A DNA stretch of 64,000 nucleotides, taken from positions 372,001 through 436,000 of the forward strand of contig NZ_SCWD01000001.1 in assembly GCF_004359515.1 (NCBI RefSeq), in the 5' to 3' direction. The position numbers and the translations under genes are program-made. The DNA comes from Macrococcus carouselicus. Its GTDB lineage: Bacteria; Bacillota; Bacilli; Staphylococcales; Staphylococcaceae. The notes beneath the pieces are model-generated. The model was given only the letters and a program-made list of their open reading frames with translations. It was not told the DNA's origin and searched no databases. Positions within the stretch are counted from its first letter, which is position 1. Each line of letters opens with the position of its first letter. Positions 24,182 to 34,593 of the stretch are shown here, in pieces.

Positions 24182-25326
24182 GTAAAGAAGTAGTAGGAAT
24201 GTTATTAGCAGGGGGTAAAGGCACGCGTCTCGGTCAGCTGACAAAGAATATTGCCAAGCCTGCTGTACCGTTCGGCGGGAAGTTCAGAATCATCGACTTT
24301 ACCTTAAGCAATTTATCCAATTCAGAGATTTCCACTGTCGGTGTACTCGTGCAGTACGCACCGCTTCTCCTGAACCGTCATATCGGTATGGGAAAGCCGT
24401 GGGGGCTTGATCGTCAGGAAGGCGGTATTTCAGTTCTTGCGCCATTTGCCAATCAGGACGGGGCTTCATGGTTCAACGGTACGGCTGACGCCATCACAAA
24501 GAATATTCATTTCATCGATCAGTATGACCCGGAATATCTGCTGATTTTATCCGGTGACCATATCTATCAGATGGATTACCAGCAGATGCTTGCGTTCCAT
24601 AAAGAGAAGAATGCGGATGCGACTATCTCAGTCATTGAGGTGCCGATGGAGGAAGCATCACGTTTCGGTATTCTGAATACTGAGGAAGATTACAAGATCT
24701 ATGAATTTGACGAGAAACCTGAGGTGCCGAAGAATAACCTCGCGTCTATGGGTATTTATATTTTCAACTGGAAAGTGCTCCGTGAATATCTGGTGGAAGA
24801 TGAGAAAGATACCGCTTCTGAACATGACTTTGGAAACGATATCATTCCGAAGATGCTCGCTCATGATAAGCAGCTGTATGCCTATCGCTTCGATGGTTAC
24901 TGGAAAGACGTGGGTACAATTCAGTCATACTGGGAAGCGAATATGGATCTGCTTGAGAAGGACTTAGCGCAGCTGCTGAACAGTAAGTCGTGGCCGACGT
25001 ACTCTCACGAACTTAATCTGCCACCTCAATATATCGGCAATTCTGCTGAACTGAAAGATTCACTTGTTTGTCCTGGCTCATTTATCTTCGGCCATGTCAA
25101 TCACTCAGTTCTTTTCAGTGAAGTGACTATCGGTGAGAATACGACTGTAGAAGATGCGATCATCCACCCACGTACTGTAGTGGGTGCAGATTGTACAATA
25201 CGTAAAGCGATTGTCATGCATGACCTTGAAATACCGGACGGGGTTACGATTGACGGCTCTGACGAATCCGAACCGATTGTCGTCGGTCCTGAAAATATTG
25301 ATGATTATACGAATGGAGGCAAATAA
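24178..25326 (+). CDS. glgC: Glucose-1-phosphate adenylyltransferase, catalytic subunit
   Basis: Makes ADP-glucose from glucose-1-phosphate and ATP; 382 aa. The pyrophosphorylase signature [15 protein letters not shown] is at residues 9-23. [14 protein letters not shown], a [10 protein letters not shown] metal-site motif and FDEKP (sugar-phosphate region) follow. The C-terminal about 100 residues form a left-handed beta-helix of hexapeptide repeats. It is followed two bases later by glgD, so the active enzyme is probably the GlgC/GlgD heterotetramer, as in Bacillus and Geobacillus. Confidence 0.97.
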   Translation: MSKEVVGMLLAGGKGTRLGQLTKNIAKPAVPFGGKFRIIDFTLSNLSNSEISTVGVLVQYAPLLLNRHIGMGKPWGLDRQEGGISVLAPFANQDGASWFNGTADAITKNIHFIDQYDPEYLLILSGDHIYQMDYQQMLAFHKEKNADATISVIEVPMEEASRFGILNTEEDYKIYEFDEKPEVPKNNLASMGIYIFNWKVLREYLVEDEKDTASEHDFGNDIIPKMLAHDKQLYAYRFDGYWKDVGTIQSYWEANMDLLEKDLAQLLNSKSWPTYSHELNLPPQYIGNSAELKDSLVCPGSFIFGHVNHSVLFSEVTIGENTTVEDAIIHPRTVVGADCTIRKAIVMHDLEIPDGVTIDGSDESEPIVVGPENIDDYTNGGK

Positions 25327-25328
25327 GC

Positions 25329-26432
25329 ATGCGTTCTTTAATGGGCTTGATTAACTTGGAAAATGAACATGACTTTTTAGAGGAACTGACGTATTTCCGT
25401 AACGGCGCAAGCGTGCCGTTCGCCGGACGTTATCGTCTGATTGATTTCAGTATCTCCAACATGGTGAACTCAGGAGTTGATGAACTTGCACTTTTCGTCA
25501 ACCAGAAATACCGTTCATTGCTTGACCATCTTGAAAATGGTGAGCATTTCGGTCTGAACGACAAACATTCACGACTTTTCGTGCTGCCCCCGGACTGGCA
25601 TGACCCGACTGATATCTCACGCGGCGATTTAAGGCATTTTCATAATAACCACGATTTCTTCAGCCGTTCAAAAGCAACGGATGTCATCATCTCAGGATCA
25701 CAATTTATTGCGAATGTCAATTACAAGGATGCTTACAAGTATCATGTCGAATCGGATGCCGACATCACCCTGATCGCAGAGAATAAAGATCAGCTGCAGG
25801 AGATGCACGGTCCTGTACTGCGGATCAATGAAGAGAGCGGCAAAGTGACTTTCCTGAACCATGAACAGAGCAATCAGCACCTTTTCACGGGCGTCTATAT
25901 CATCAAAAAGGAAAAGCTGATGGATATCATCAGTTTCTGTATCGACAACTATAAAGACACGTTCTTTCTTCATGGCATCCAGGAACGACTGGATGAGCTG
26001 AACGTCAGATTCTATGATGTCAGTACGCGTTCGTTCTACATCAATTCACTTAAAACGTTCTATCACAGCAACATGGCGGTTCTTGACCCTGAAATCTATA
26101 AAGAGCTGTTCATGCAGGAATGTCGTGTCCGTACGAAGACTTCCAATCAGCCGCCGACAAAATATCTGGATGATTGTGTCGTGAAGAATGCTATTGTCGC
26201 AAATGGCTGTGTGATTGACGGCTGCGTTGAGAACAGTATTCTATACCGCGGTGCACAAGTCGCTAAAGGTGCCGTCATCAAGAACTCTATCATCATGACG
26301 AACAGCAGGATCGGCGAAAACGTTGTGCTTGAAAATGTTATACTTGATAAAGACGTGACGATTAATGATGGGCAACATCTGAGAGGTTCCGGGGATAAAC
26401 CCTTTGTTGTTGCTAAACGTCAGACCATATAA
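25329..26432 (+). CDS. glgD: GlgD, regulatory-type subunit of ADP-glucose pyrophosphorylase
   Basis: GlgC paralogue of 367 aa. It keeps the fold (SVPFAGRYRLIDFSISNMVNSG near residue 28) and the C-terminal hexapeptide helix (GCVIDGCVENSILYRG). However, the N-terminus reads MGLINLENEHDFLEELT where GlgC has the glycine-rich nucleotide loop. The loss of LAGGxGTRL means it is unlikely to be catalytic by itself. In Firmicutes GlgD raises the activity of GlgC. Confidence 0.95.
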   Translation: MRSLMGLINLENEHDFLEELTYFRNGASVPFAGRYRLIDFSISNMVNSGVDELALFVNQKYRSLLDHLENGEHFGLNDKHSRLFVLPPDWHDPTDISRGDLRHFHNNHDFFSRSKATDVIISGSQFIANVNYKDAYKYHVESDADITLIAENKDQLQEMHGPVLRINEESGKVTFLNHEQSNQHLFTGVYIIKKEKLMDIISFCIDNYKDTFFLHGIQERLDELNVRFYDVSTRSFYINSLKTFYHSNMAVLDPEIYKELFMQECRVRTKTSNQPPTKYLDDCVVKNAIVANGCVIDGCVENSILYRGAQVAKGAVIKNSIIMTNSRIGENVVLENVILDKDVTINDGQHLRGSGDKPFVVAKRQTI

Positions 26433-26446
26433 AAAGAGGTAAAATG

Positions 26447-27844
26447 ATGAAAAAAGTACTCTTTGTTGCATCGGAATGCACCCCATTCTTCAAATCAGGT
26501 GGACTTGCCGACGTCATCGGCAGCCTGCCGCAATATTTAAATGACACGGATGACTGCGAGGTCCGTGTCATTCTGCCGTTATACTCACAGCTGAAATCTG
26601 AATATCGGGCCCTGCTGTCTGAGGTCATGATCTATCACACTGAAGTCGGCTGGCGTCAGCAGTATACAGGAATATTTGAAATGATCTATGAAGGCACACA
26701 CTATTACTTCGTTGATAACGAACAGTATTTCAAGCGTGATAATCTGTATGGCTATGAGGATGACGGCGAACGATTCGTCTACTTCTCAAATGCAGTCATT
26801 GAGTTCATCTATCGCGGTGACTATAAGCCGGATGTCCTGCATGGTCATGACTGGCAGGCAGCGGCGGCAGTGGCCATCGCCAAGATCAAGCAGCCGGTAC
26901 CGGGCATCCGCACCATCTTTACAATTCATAACATTCTCTACCAGGGCTGGATGGAGCACGCCGCTTTCGGTCAGCTGTTCAATCTGGACATGGTTCATTT
27001 TTCCGGCTTTGAGTGGGACGGCATGCTGAATCTGATGAAAGCAGCTCTTTTCCATGCTGATAAGATCACGACGGTCTCACCTACTTATGCTGAGGAAATC
27101 AGGACTCCTTATTATGGTGAAGGCCTGGAACCGATGCTCAACTATCGAAGCGGCGATCTGCTCGGTATCATCAATGGTATAGACGTCAATGACTACAATT
27201 CGATGAAAGATGACAGTATAGAGGTGCCGTTCAAGACCTCTATACCGAAGAAACGTCAGAACAAGAAGCGTCTTCAGAAGGAGTTAGGACTGCCGGTCAG
27301 CGATGCGCCGATGTTTTCTATCATTACTCGGATGGTTGAACAGAAGGGTCTGCACCTGATCACCCGCATTCTTGAAGAATTCATTCAGCAGGATGTTCAG
27401 GTGGTCATACTGGGTAATGGTCTCTATGAGTTTGAATCCTACTTCAGCTATCTGGCGGCGAAGTACCCCGGTAAAGTCTATACGTACATCGGCTTCAGTG
27501 AGTCATTCTCACGTAAGATCTATGCTTCAAGTGATTTCTTCATCATGCCGTCGCTGTTTGAGCCTTGCGGGCTGTCGCAGCTGATTGCCCTGCAGTATAA
27601 AGCCATTCCGATTGTCCGTGAGACAGGGGGGCTTAAAGATACTGTCATGCCATTCAATCTTTATACAGGAAAGGGTACAGGACTGACATTTGCCAACTAC
27701 AATGCACATGAGCTGCTTGACAGACTCAATGATTCTCTTGTTATTTTCAACGATCCTACACTCTACAGAACGATGTTCATGAACATCACGAAAGTCAACC
27801 ATAGCTGGTCTCAATCTGCACACCAATATCTTGACATATACTAA
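26447..27844 (+). CDS. glgA: Glycogen synthase (ADP-glucose)
   Basis: GT5 enzyme that extends alpha-1,4 chains from ADP-glucose; about 465 aa, typical for bacterial GlgA. The ADP-glucose loop KSGGLADVIGSLP is near residues 15-27. The C-terminal signature is MPSLFEPCGLSQLIALQY followed by RETGGLKDTV. Tandem ATG codons occur at 26444 and 26447; AAGAGGT is better spaced for the second. Confidence 0.96.
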   Translation: MKKVLFVASECTPFFKSGGLADVIGSLPQYLNDTDDCEVRVILPLYSQLKSEYRALLSEVMIYHTEVGWRQQYTGIFEMIYEGTHYYFVDNEQYFKRDNLYGYEDDGERFVYFSNAVIEFIYRGDYKPDVLHGHDWQAAAAVAIAKIKQPVPGIRTIFTIHNILYQGWMEHAAFGQLFNLDMVHFSGFEWDGMLNLMKAALFHADKITTVSPTYAEEIRTPYYGEGLEPMLNYRSGDLLGIINGIDVNDYNSMKDDSIEVPFKTSIPKKRQNKKRLQKELGLPVSDAPMFSIITRMVEQKGLHLITRILEEFIQQDVQVVILGNGLYEFESYFSYLAAKYPGKVYTYIGFSESFSRKIYASSDFFIMPSLFEPCGLSQLIALQYKAIPIVRETGGLKDTVMPFNLYTGKGTGLTFANYNAHELLDRLNDSLVIFNDPTLYRTMFMNITKVNHSWSQSAHQYLDIY

Positions 27845-27855
27845 GGAGAATCGAC

Positions 27856-30258
27856 GTGAAAACATATACTAAAGAGGAATTCAGAGAGCTGCTTGAGAAG
27901 AAGGTCAGGGATAAAAGAACGAAAACACTTGAAGAGACGACCGATAAAGATCTGTTCTACGCCATCACATCTATCCTCAAGGATTCAATCAACGAAGCAA
28001 ATATCGAAACAGAACAGCGCTATATCAACGAACAGAACAGACAGGTCTCGTATCTGTCAATGGAATTTCTGATCGGCCGACTGATTGAAAGTAATCTGAT
28101 CAATACAGGCTTCAAGCAGGTCTGTGATGAAGTCCTTGAGGACCTGGGACGCAGTCCGCGTGATGTCTACGGCGAGGAACATGATGCGGGTCTCGGTAAC
28201 GGGGGTCTCGGCCGTCTTGCTGCCTGCTTCCTCGATTCCATCGCAAGTCTCGGTTATGCGGGCAATGGTTTTGGCATTCGGTATCGGTACGGCCTTTTTG
28301 AGCAGCGTATCGTTTCAGGCAGTCAGATTGAACTGCCGGATAACTGGCTGCGTGAAGTCTATCCGTGGGAAACACGAAAGATTGATGAAGCCATTCAGGT
28401 CAGGTTCGGTGGTGAAGTTGATTTCGTCATTGACAACGATCAGTATCAGTTCAGTTATAAAGACCAGGAAGTCGTGCTTGCCGTGCCATACGACATCGGT
28501 ATCGTCGGCTATGAGAATGATGTCGTCAATACACTGCGTCTCTGGAGTGCTGAAGTACCTGATGATGCAGTCAGCCCGGAACCTTATATGAATCAGCTCG
28601 AATATAAGCAGAGCGTCGAGAAAATATCCGGCTTTCTTTATCCTGATGATTCCAAGGAAGAGGGACGTTTCCTGCGTCTGAAACAGCAGTATTTCCTTGT
28701 ATCTTCTACAATCCAGACATTGATTCATCGCTTCAAGGCGAATGATGATCTGCCGATTGAAGCGTTCCACAAGAAGAACGTGATTCAGATCAATGATACA
28801 CATCCGACGTTCGGCATCCCGGAACTGATGCGCATTCTGATGGATGAAGAAGGACTCAGCTGGGATCAGGCATGGGAGATCACGTCACACACATTCGCTT
28901 ATACAAACCACACCATTATGCAGGAAGCACTTGAGAAATGGCCGGTCGAGCTGGTGAAACGTGTAAATCCAAGGATCTTGATGATCATCGATGAGATCAA
29001 TGAGCGGTTCTGTAAGTCTATCTTCGATAACCACGAGTCGCTGCGCGACAGAATCAGTGAGATGGCAGTCATCAGTGATGGTGTCGTCCATATGAGTAAG
29101 CTTGCTATCGTCGGCAGCTATAGTGTCAACGGCGTCGCAGCGCTGCATTCAGATATCATCAAGAACTATACGTTCAATGATTTCTACCGTCTGACGCCGG
29201 AAAAGTTCAATAACAAGACGAACGGCATCACGCATCGTCGCTGGCTGCTGGGCGCCAATCCCCGCCTCGCTGAACTGATCAGTGACAGTATCGGCGACCA
29301 CTGGGTGAAGTCGCCTGTGGAAATGACTCAGTTACTGCGCTATCAGAATGATGAGAGTTTCCTCAGCAACCTGGCTGAAGTCAAGCTTCATAACAAGAAG
29401 GTGCTGCAGGAGGTTATCTATAAGAAGACGGGCATTGAAGTGAATGAACACTCTATCTTTGATGTTCAGGTCAAACGTCTCCATGAATACAAGCGTCAGC
29501 TGCTGAACATCTTCCATGTCATTCATCTCTATAACGAAATCAAACGGAATCCAAAGCTGAAGATGGTGCCGCAGACCTTTATCTTCGGTGCCAAGGCAGC
29601 ACCGAGCTATCATCTGGCGAAAGAGATTATCCGGCTGATTCACGTTGTGGGTGAGATGGTCAACAACGACAGAGATGTAGCTGGCCGCATCAAAGTGGTC
29701 TTCCTCGAAAACTATAATGTCACATTAGCTGAGTATATTATGCCGGCTGCTGAAATCTCCGAGCAGATCTCGACTGCCTCAATGGAGGCATCCGGTACCG
29801 GCAACATGAAGATGATGATGAACGGCGCGGTGACGCTCGGCACGATGGACGGGGCAAATGTTGAGATTGCTGAACGAGTCGGGCAGGACAATATCCTGAT
29901 CTTCGGTCTTTCAAGTGAACAGGTCATCAACTACCAGAATAAAGGCGGCTATCAGGCGAAAGATATCTACCAGACTGATGACAGGCTGAAGACGATTTTA
30001 AATGGCCTGAAAGATGGCAGCTATGCAAAAGGTGAGACGTTCAGCGATATTTATTACCGCATACTGACGAATAACGATCCTTACTTCATTCTGAAAGATT
30101 TCACCTCTTATCTTGAGACGCACATTAAAGCAGTGACGTTGTACGAAGAGCAGAAGCAGTGGAATAAGATGAGTCTCGTCAATATCGCGCAATCTGGTAA
30201 GTTCTCAAGTGACCGTACAATCAATGAATATGCAACCGATATCTGGAAACTGATATAA
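27856..30258 (+). CDS. glgP: Glycogen/maltodextrin phosphorylase
   Basis: GT35 PLP enzyme that releases glucose-1-phosphate from glycogen; 800 aa. The PLP-lysine motif EASGTGNMKMMMNGAVTLG is intact (about residues 645-663) and the N-terminal GNGGLGRLAACFLDS block is present. The start is GTG at 27856 with AAGGAG seven bases upstream; no ATG fits. Last gene of the glg operon, followed by a terminator. Together with Pgm it would return stored carbon to glycolysis. Confidence 0.96.
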   Translation: MKTYTKEEFRELLEKKVRDKRTKTLEETTDKDLFYAITSILKDSINEANIETEQRYINEQNRQVSYLSMEFLIGRLIESNLINTGFKQVCDEVLEDLGRSPRDVYGEEHDAGLGNGGLGRLAACFLDSIASLGYAGNGFGIRYRYGLFEQRIVSGSQIELPDNWLREVYPWETRKIDEAIQVRFGGEVDFVIDNDQYQFSYKDQEVVLAVPYDIGIVGYENDVVNTLRLWSAEVPDDAVSPEPYMNQLEYKQSVEKISGFLYPDDSKEEGRFLRLKQQYFLVSSTIQTLIHRFKANDDLPIEAFHKKNVIQINDTHPTFGIPELMRILMDEEGLSWDQAWEITSHTFAYTNHTIMQEALEKWPVELVKRVNPRILMIIDEINERFCKSIFDNHESLRDRISEMAVISDGVVHMSKLAIVGSYSVNGVAALHSDIIKNYTFNDFYRLTPEKFNNKTNGITHRRWLLGANPRLAELISDSIGDHWVKSPVEMTQLLRYQNDESFLSNLAEVKLHNKKVLQEVIYKKTGIEVNEHSIFDVQVKRLHEYKRQLLNIFHVIHLYNEIKRNPKLKMVPQTFIFGAKAAPSYHLAKEIIRLIHVVGEMVNNDRDVAGRIKVVFLENYNVTLAEYIMPAAEISEQISTASMEASGTGNMKMMMNGAVTLGTMDGANVEIAERVGQDNILIFGLSSEQVINYQNKGGYQAKDIYQTDDRLKTILNGLKDGSYAKGETFSDIYYRILTNNDPYFILKDFTSYLETHIKAVTLYEEQKQWNKMSLVNIAQSGKFSSDRTINEYATDIWKLI

Positions 30259-30265
30259 ATTGACT

Positions 30266-30292
30266 AGACAGTCTATGGACTGTCTTTTTTAT
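30266..30292 (+). terminator. Rho-independent terminator of the glg operon
   Basis: AGACAGTC pairs with GACTGTCT over a 4-base loop, followed by TTTTTATT. Confidence 0.85.
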
Positions 30293-30308
30293 TAGAGAGG
30301 AGGCGGAC

Positions 30309-30677
30309 ATGCGAATCTTTTTAGTAATAGTCGGTCTGATCGCAATGGTACTCGGACTCGCCGGGGTCATCCTGCCGCTTCTACCGACAACGCCGTTCCT
30401 GCTGCTTGCCGGTGTCTGTTTCGCAAGAAGTTCTGAACGATTTCATGACTGGCTTATTTCAACGAAGGTCTACCAGGCTTACGTGCTTGAATTTCAGAAG
30501 AGACGTGGATTTACGCTGAAGCAGAAATTCAGAGTGCTGCTCAGTCTCTATATCATAGTCGGATTTTCCATCTGGATGGTTGATCACCCCTATATCAGAT
30601 TGGGACTTCTAGTCATGGTCATCTGTCAGACAGTGGTGCTTCTCGGCTGGGTCAGAACTCTGCCGGATGAACGTTAA
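30309..30677 (+). CDS. DUF454 / YbaN-family inner-membrane protein
   Basis: Small membrane protein of 122 aa and unknown function. The family signature GVILPLLPTTPFLLLAG followed by CFARSS is clear (about residues 19-42). Hydrophobic segments are at about 2-37 (probably two helices) and 75-115 (two). GAGGAGGCGGAC gives a strong start directly after the glg terminator. A link to glycogen is not implied. Confidence 0.88.
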   Translation: MRIFLVIVGLIAMVLGLAGVILPLLPTTPFLLLAGVCFARSSERFHDWLISTKVYQAYVLEFQKRRGFTLKQKFRVLLSLYIIVGFSIWMVDHPYIRLGLLVMVICQTVVLLGWVRTLPDER

Positions 30678-30712
30678 ACAAGCATCTCCTTTATAAAGGA
30701 GATGCTTGTTTA
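30678..30712. terminator. Bidirectional terminator between the DUF454 gene and rqcH
   Basis: A nearly perfect palindrome with a stem of about 15 bp (arms ACAAGCATCTCCTTT and its complement) and a TA-centred loop, flanked by A- and T-rich ends. It serves two convergent genes. Confidence 0.85.
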
Positions 30713-30716
30713 TATC

Positions 30717-32378
30717 CTATTTCACTCTCATTTTATCGACCGATGCTTTATCAGGGTCCACAAAGATAGTCGACTGATCAGTATAGGTCACAAAGCCGGG
30801 TTTGGCGCCGCTTGGTTTATGAACGTGTTTGATCAGCGTATAATCCACCGGTACGGTCGCTGACTGTCCTGCCTTTGAATAGTAGGCAGCGAGAAGTGCC
30901 GCGTCCATCAGGTCCTGGTCAGACGGCTCCTTTGACATGATCACCACGTGAGAGCCGGGTATGTCCTTCGTATGGAACCAGGTGTAGTCCTTACGGGCGA
31001 CCTTATGGGTCAGATAATCGTTCTGCAGATTATTTTTGCCGACTAGGATCTCTATCCCGTCAGATGACCGGTATTTCTCGAGTGTGATCTTATTCGCTGC
31101 TTTATTTCTGTGTTTCTGACGTTTTCTGAGGAGACCTTGCGCCATCAGTTCCTCGCGCATGCCTTCAATATCGTCATAAGTGATATAGGAGAGCTGGCCT
31201 TCCAGGTTCTCCAGATAATCGATCTCCCGTTTCGTCTCTTCTATCTGGCTGGCCGCATGGACTTTACGGGTTTTCAGCTTATTATACTGTTTGTAGTAGT
31301 ACTGTGCATTCTCTGCGGGCGATTTACGTGGATTCAGCGGAATCGTCACATGCTCGTTCGTATAATAGTTGAATGCTTCAAACTCTGACATCCCTGACTT
31401 CAGCTGATACATATTTGCAGTGATCAGTTCGCCGAAGAGCCGGGTATCCTCCATCGAATCCGTCTCCTCCAGCTCATTGATCAGTTTCGCGAGCTTCTTT
31501 CTGTCCTTCTGCAGCAGCTGTGAGATATGGCGGCTGAGGTCAATACTTCTTGATTTAATCCGTTCACGGTCACCGCGTTCATTGAAGTAATCATCGACCA
31601 GGGCGGATAATGTATCGAATGTCTTAACCGGCTCGCCGAGTGTCTCGAGCGGCATGAAGTAGAAATATTCCTTCGGCCCCTGGTTATAGTAGACAGGCGT
31701 CACGTCCTCAGCTCTCTGCATGAACTTGCGGAAGGCTTGATCGATATCATCATCTGCTGCGAGCAGTTCGTCTATGGCGAGGGGACTGAAACCTTCAAGC
31801 AGGTTCTGCAGCTGCCGTCTGACGGGATGGGCCTCCAGCAGGTCAGAGATGGTCTCCAGCTCATATGGATTCTTTTTCTTTGCTGTCGGCGGTTCCTCAT
31901 ATGTGAAGCCCGGCATGATGGTTCTGGCCGCATTCGTATTGGGCGTCAAGTGCTTCATGCTGTCCAGTATTCTGTTATCATGGTCGGTCAGGATGACGTT
32001 GCTGTGCTTACCCATCAGTTCGATGAAGAGGCGACGTTTGACGGGGTCACCGATTTCGTCCGTATTATCGATATCCATTCTGATGATCCGGTCGTTGCCT
32101 TTCTGGCTGAAAGCTTTGACGATGCCCCCTTCCAGATGCTTACGCAGGACGCGCAGGAACATGGGCGGTTCGAATGGGTTCGGCGCTTTGTTCTCTGTTA
32201 AGTGTATTCTAGCAAAATTCGGGTGGGCAGAAATCAGCAGCTGCTGATTCTTTCTGTTTGCACGGACAGTCAGAATGATGGTCTGTGTATCCGGCTGCGT
32301 AATTTTATTGATACGTCCTGAGACGAGAAATTCCAGTTCTTCGAGCATCTTGCCCGTAAATAATCCATCAAAAGCCAT
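30717..32378 (-). CDS. rqcH: RqcH (NFACT/Rqc2 family), ribosome quality-control factor
   Basis: Binds 50S subunits with stalled peptidyl-tRNA and recruits tRNA-Ala to add C-terminal alanine tails; 553 aa. NFACT-N begins MAFDGLFTGKMLEEL, the central coiled coil lies around residues 270-420, and the NFACT-R domain follows (GIEILVGKNNLQNDYLTHK ... WFHTKDIPGSHVVI). Older annotations call staphylococcal homologues fibronectin-binding protein; no signal peptide supports a surface role. The ATG at 32378 follows GAGGTGAATGAC; a GTG at 32387 lies within that site. It is on the opposite strand to its neighbours. Confidence 0.94.
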   Translation of the reverse strand: MAFDGLFTGKMLEELEFLVSGRINKITQPDTQTIILTVRANRKNQQLLISAHPNFARIHLTENKAPNPFEPPMFLRVLRKHLEGGIVKAFSQKGNDRIIRMDIDNTDEIGDPVKRRLFIELMGKHSNVILTDHDNRILDSMKHLTPNTNAARTIMPGFTYEEPPTAKKKNPYELETISDLLEAHPVRRQLQNLLEGFSPLAIDELLAADDDIDQAFRKFMQRAEDVTPVYYNQGPKEYFYFMPLETLGEPVKTFDTLSALVDDYFNERGDRERIKSRSIDLSRHISQLLQKDRKKLAKLINELEETDSMEDTRLFGELITANMYQLKSGMSEFEAFNYYTNEHVTIPLNPRKSPAENAQYYYKQYNKLKTRKVHAASQIEETKREIDYLENLEGQLSYITYDDIEGMREELMAQGLLRKRQKHRNKAANKITLEKYRSSDGIEILVGKNNLQNDYLTHKVARKDYTWFHTKDIPGSHVVIMSKEPSDQDLMDAALLAAYYSKAGQSATVPVDYTLIKHVHKPSGAKPGFVTYTDQSTIFVDPDKASVDKMRVK

Positions 32379-32450
32379 GTCATTCACCTCATTATTCTAT
32401 TTACCTAGTTTAACACTTGAACATCATAATATGAAATGAAGCATGTATTT

Positions 32451-32479
32451 TTGAAAATATTTGTGTTACTCTTAATAAT
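32451..32479 (+). promoter_or_regulatory. Candidate promoter of gmk-rpoZ
   Basis: TTGAAA (32451-32456), a 17-base spacer and AATAAT (32474-32479) stand 29 bases upstream of gmk. Confidence 0.55.
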
Positions 32480-32490
32480 AATCAATTTAA

Positions 32491-33131
<641 letters not shown>

Positions 33132-33132
<1 letters not shown>

Positions 33133-33326
33133 TGTTATATCCACCCCTTGATAAACTTAAGGAACATGTCAATTCAAAATATCTTATCGTGACCCTTGCA
33201 GCAAAACGTGCGCGTGAACTTCAGGATTATCCTGATTCTAATTTACTTGAACGCTACGTTTCATACAAACCGGTCGGCCAGGCTTTAGAAGAGGTAGCTG
33301 CCGGACGTATCCACATTGAAGAATAA
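33132..33326 (+). CDS. rpoZ: DNA-directed RNA polymerase omega subunit
   Basis: Small subunit (64 aa) that helps fold the beta' subunit. It has the family core YLIVTLAAKRARELQ and the late KPVGQALEEVAAGRI helix. Its start is fused to the gmk stop, as in other staphylococci and bacilli. A terminator follows. Confidence 0.95.
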
Positions 33327-33349
33327 GTCGGCTGCTGCCGGCTTTTTTG
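33325..33349 (+). terminator. Rho-independent terminator after rpoZ
   Basis: AAGTCGGC pairs with GCCGGCTT (one G-U pair) over TGCT, followed by TTTTG. Confidence 0.75.
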
Positions 33350-33399
33350 TTTGACGAAATTTAAGGTATAATGGAGATATTATTTATTAGGAGGCAATC

Positions 33400-34593
33400 A
33401 TGAAGATTCTATTATGTGTAACGGGTGGTATAGCAGCCTATAAAGCAGTCGACCTGACAAGTAAGCTTGTCCAGAGCGGGCATGAAGTGAAAGTAATCAT
33501 GACGCCTTCTGCCAGAGAATTCATTACACCGCTGCCGTTCCAGGCGCTCAGCCGGAATGAAGTCCACATCGATGTCTTTGATGAGACGAATCCTGCAGTC
33601 ATCAAGCATATCGACCTTGCAGACTGGGCAGACATCAACATCATCGCCCCGGCGACAGCATCGACCATCGGCAAGCTGGCGGGCGGCATTGCGGACAATA
33701 TGGTGACGACGACTTTAATCGCTTCAGTGAAGCCGACGTTCATTGCGCCTGCCATGAACAGCAATATGTACCGTCATCCTGCAGTTCAGCGCAATATGCA
33801 GCTGTTAAGGGAGATGGGGTATCATTTCATCGATCCGGGCAGGGGTTTCCTGGCATGCGGCTATATTGCTGAGGGCCGAATGGCTGAACCGCTAGAAATC
33901 ATCGATGTCATTCTGCAGTTTCAAGCAGCTGAACATTATCAGCATGACTTTGCAGGTGAAAAGATTCTTGTCACGGCAGGACCGACGGTTGAGCGTATTG
34001 ATGCGGTGCGCTATCTGACCAATAACTCAAGCGGCCGCATGGGTTATGCGCTTGCTGAAGCGGCCCAGCTGCGCGGTGCCGACGTGACGCTGATTTCTGG
34101 ACGTCTTGAGATTGATGTGCCTGAAGGTCTGACGTATGTACCGGTTGAGAGTGCTGCAGAGATGTTTGAGGCGGTGACGTCACGCATGGAAGAGCAGGAT
34201 ATCATCATCAAGGCAGCAGCCGTCGCAGACTATACAACGGAACAGATTGCAGGCAAAATGAAGAAAAAGGACGCTGATCTGACCCTGACTTTAAGCAGGA
34301 CTCAGGATATTCTGAAATATCTCGGGACGCATAAGACGCACCAGTACCTCGCGGGCTTTGCAGCCGAAACAGATCATGTCGAAATGTATGCGCGCGGGAA
34401 ACTTGAGAAGAAAAATGCCGACGTCATCATTGCCAACAATGTAGGTGATAAATCGATCGGCTTCAAATCAGAGGACAACGCGGTGGAGATGTTCTTCAAG
34501 GACGGTACATCCCACGTCATTCCTAAAATGCCGAAGAAAGAAGTCGCGCATGAGATATTAAGTCAGATTAAGCGTGACCGGCATGTACGCTAG
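33400..34593 (+). CDS. coaBC: Bifunctional phosphopantothenoylcysteine decarboxylase / synthase
   Basis: Two consecutive coenzyme A steps in one 397-aa protein. The N-terminal CoaC flavodoxin-like domain (residues 1 to about 180) starts VTGGIAAYKAVDL and carries ACGYIAEGRMAEP with the active-site cysteine. The C-terminal CoaB domain starts KILVTAGPTVERID. AGGAGGCAATC precedes the ATG. A TATAAT at 33367-33372 may be its -10, but no -35 is convincing. The priA start lies inside its last codons. Confidence 0.96.
   Translation: MKILLCVTGGIAAYKAVDLTSKLVQSGHEVKVIMTPSAREFITPLPFQALSRNEVHIDVFDETNPAVIKHIDLADWADINIIAPATASTIGKLAGGIADNMVTTTLIASVKPTFIAPAMNSNMYRHPAVQRNMQLLREMGYHFIDPGRGFLACGYIAEGRMAEPLEIIDVILQFQAAEHYQHDFAGEKILVTAGPTVERIDAVRYLTNNSSGRMGYALAEAAQLRGADVTLISGRLEIDVPEGLTYVPVESAAEMFEAVTSRMEEQDIIIKAAAVADYTTEQIAGKMKKKDADLTLTLSRTQDILKYLGTHKTHQYLAGFAAETDHVEMYARGKLEKKNADVIIANNVGDKSIGFKSEDNAVEMFFKDGTSHVIPKMPKKEVAHEILSQIKRDRHVR

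Noticed and set aside
30717-32378. Fibronectin-binding surface protein
   Set aside because: This is a historical label for the NFACT family; there is no signal peptide or wall anchor, and the domain order is that of RqcH.
33351-33372. TTGACG with TATAAT as the coaBC promoter
   Set aside because: The hexamers are only 10 bases apart, too close for a sigma-A promoter; only the -10 may be real.
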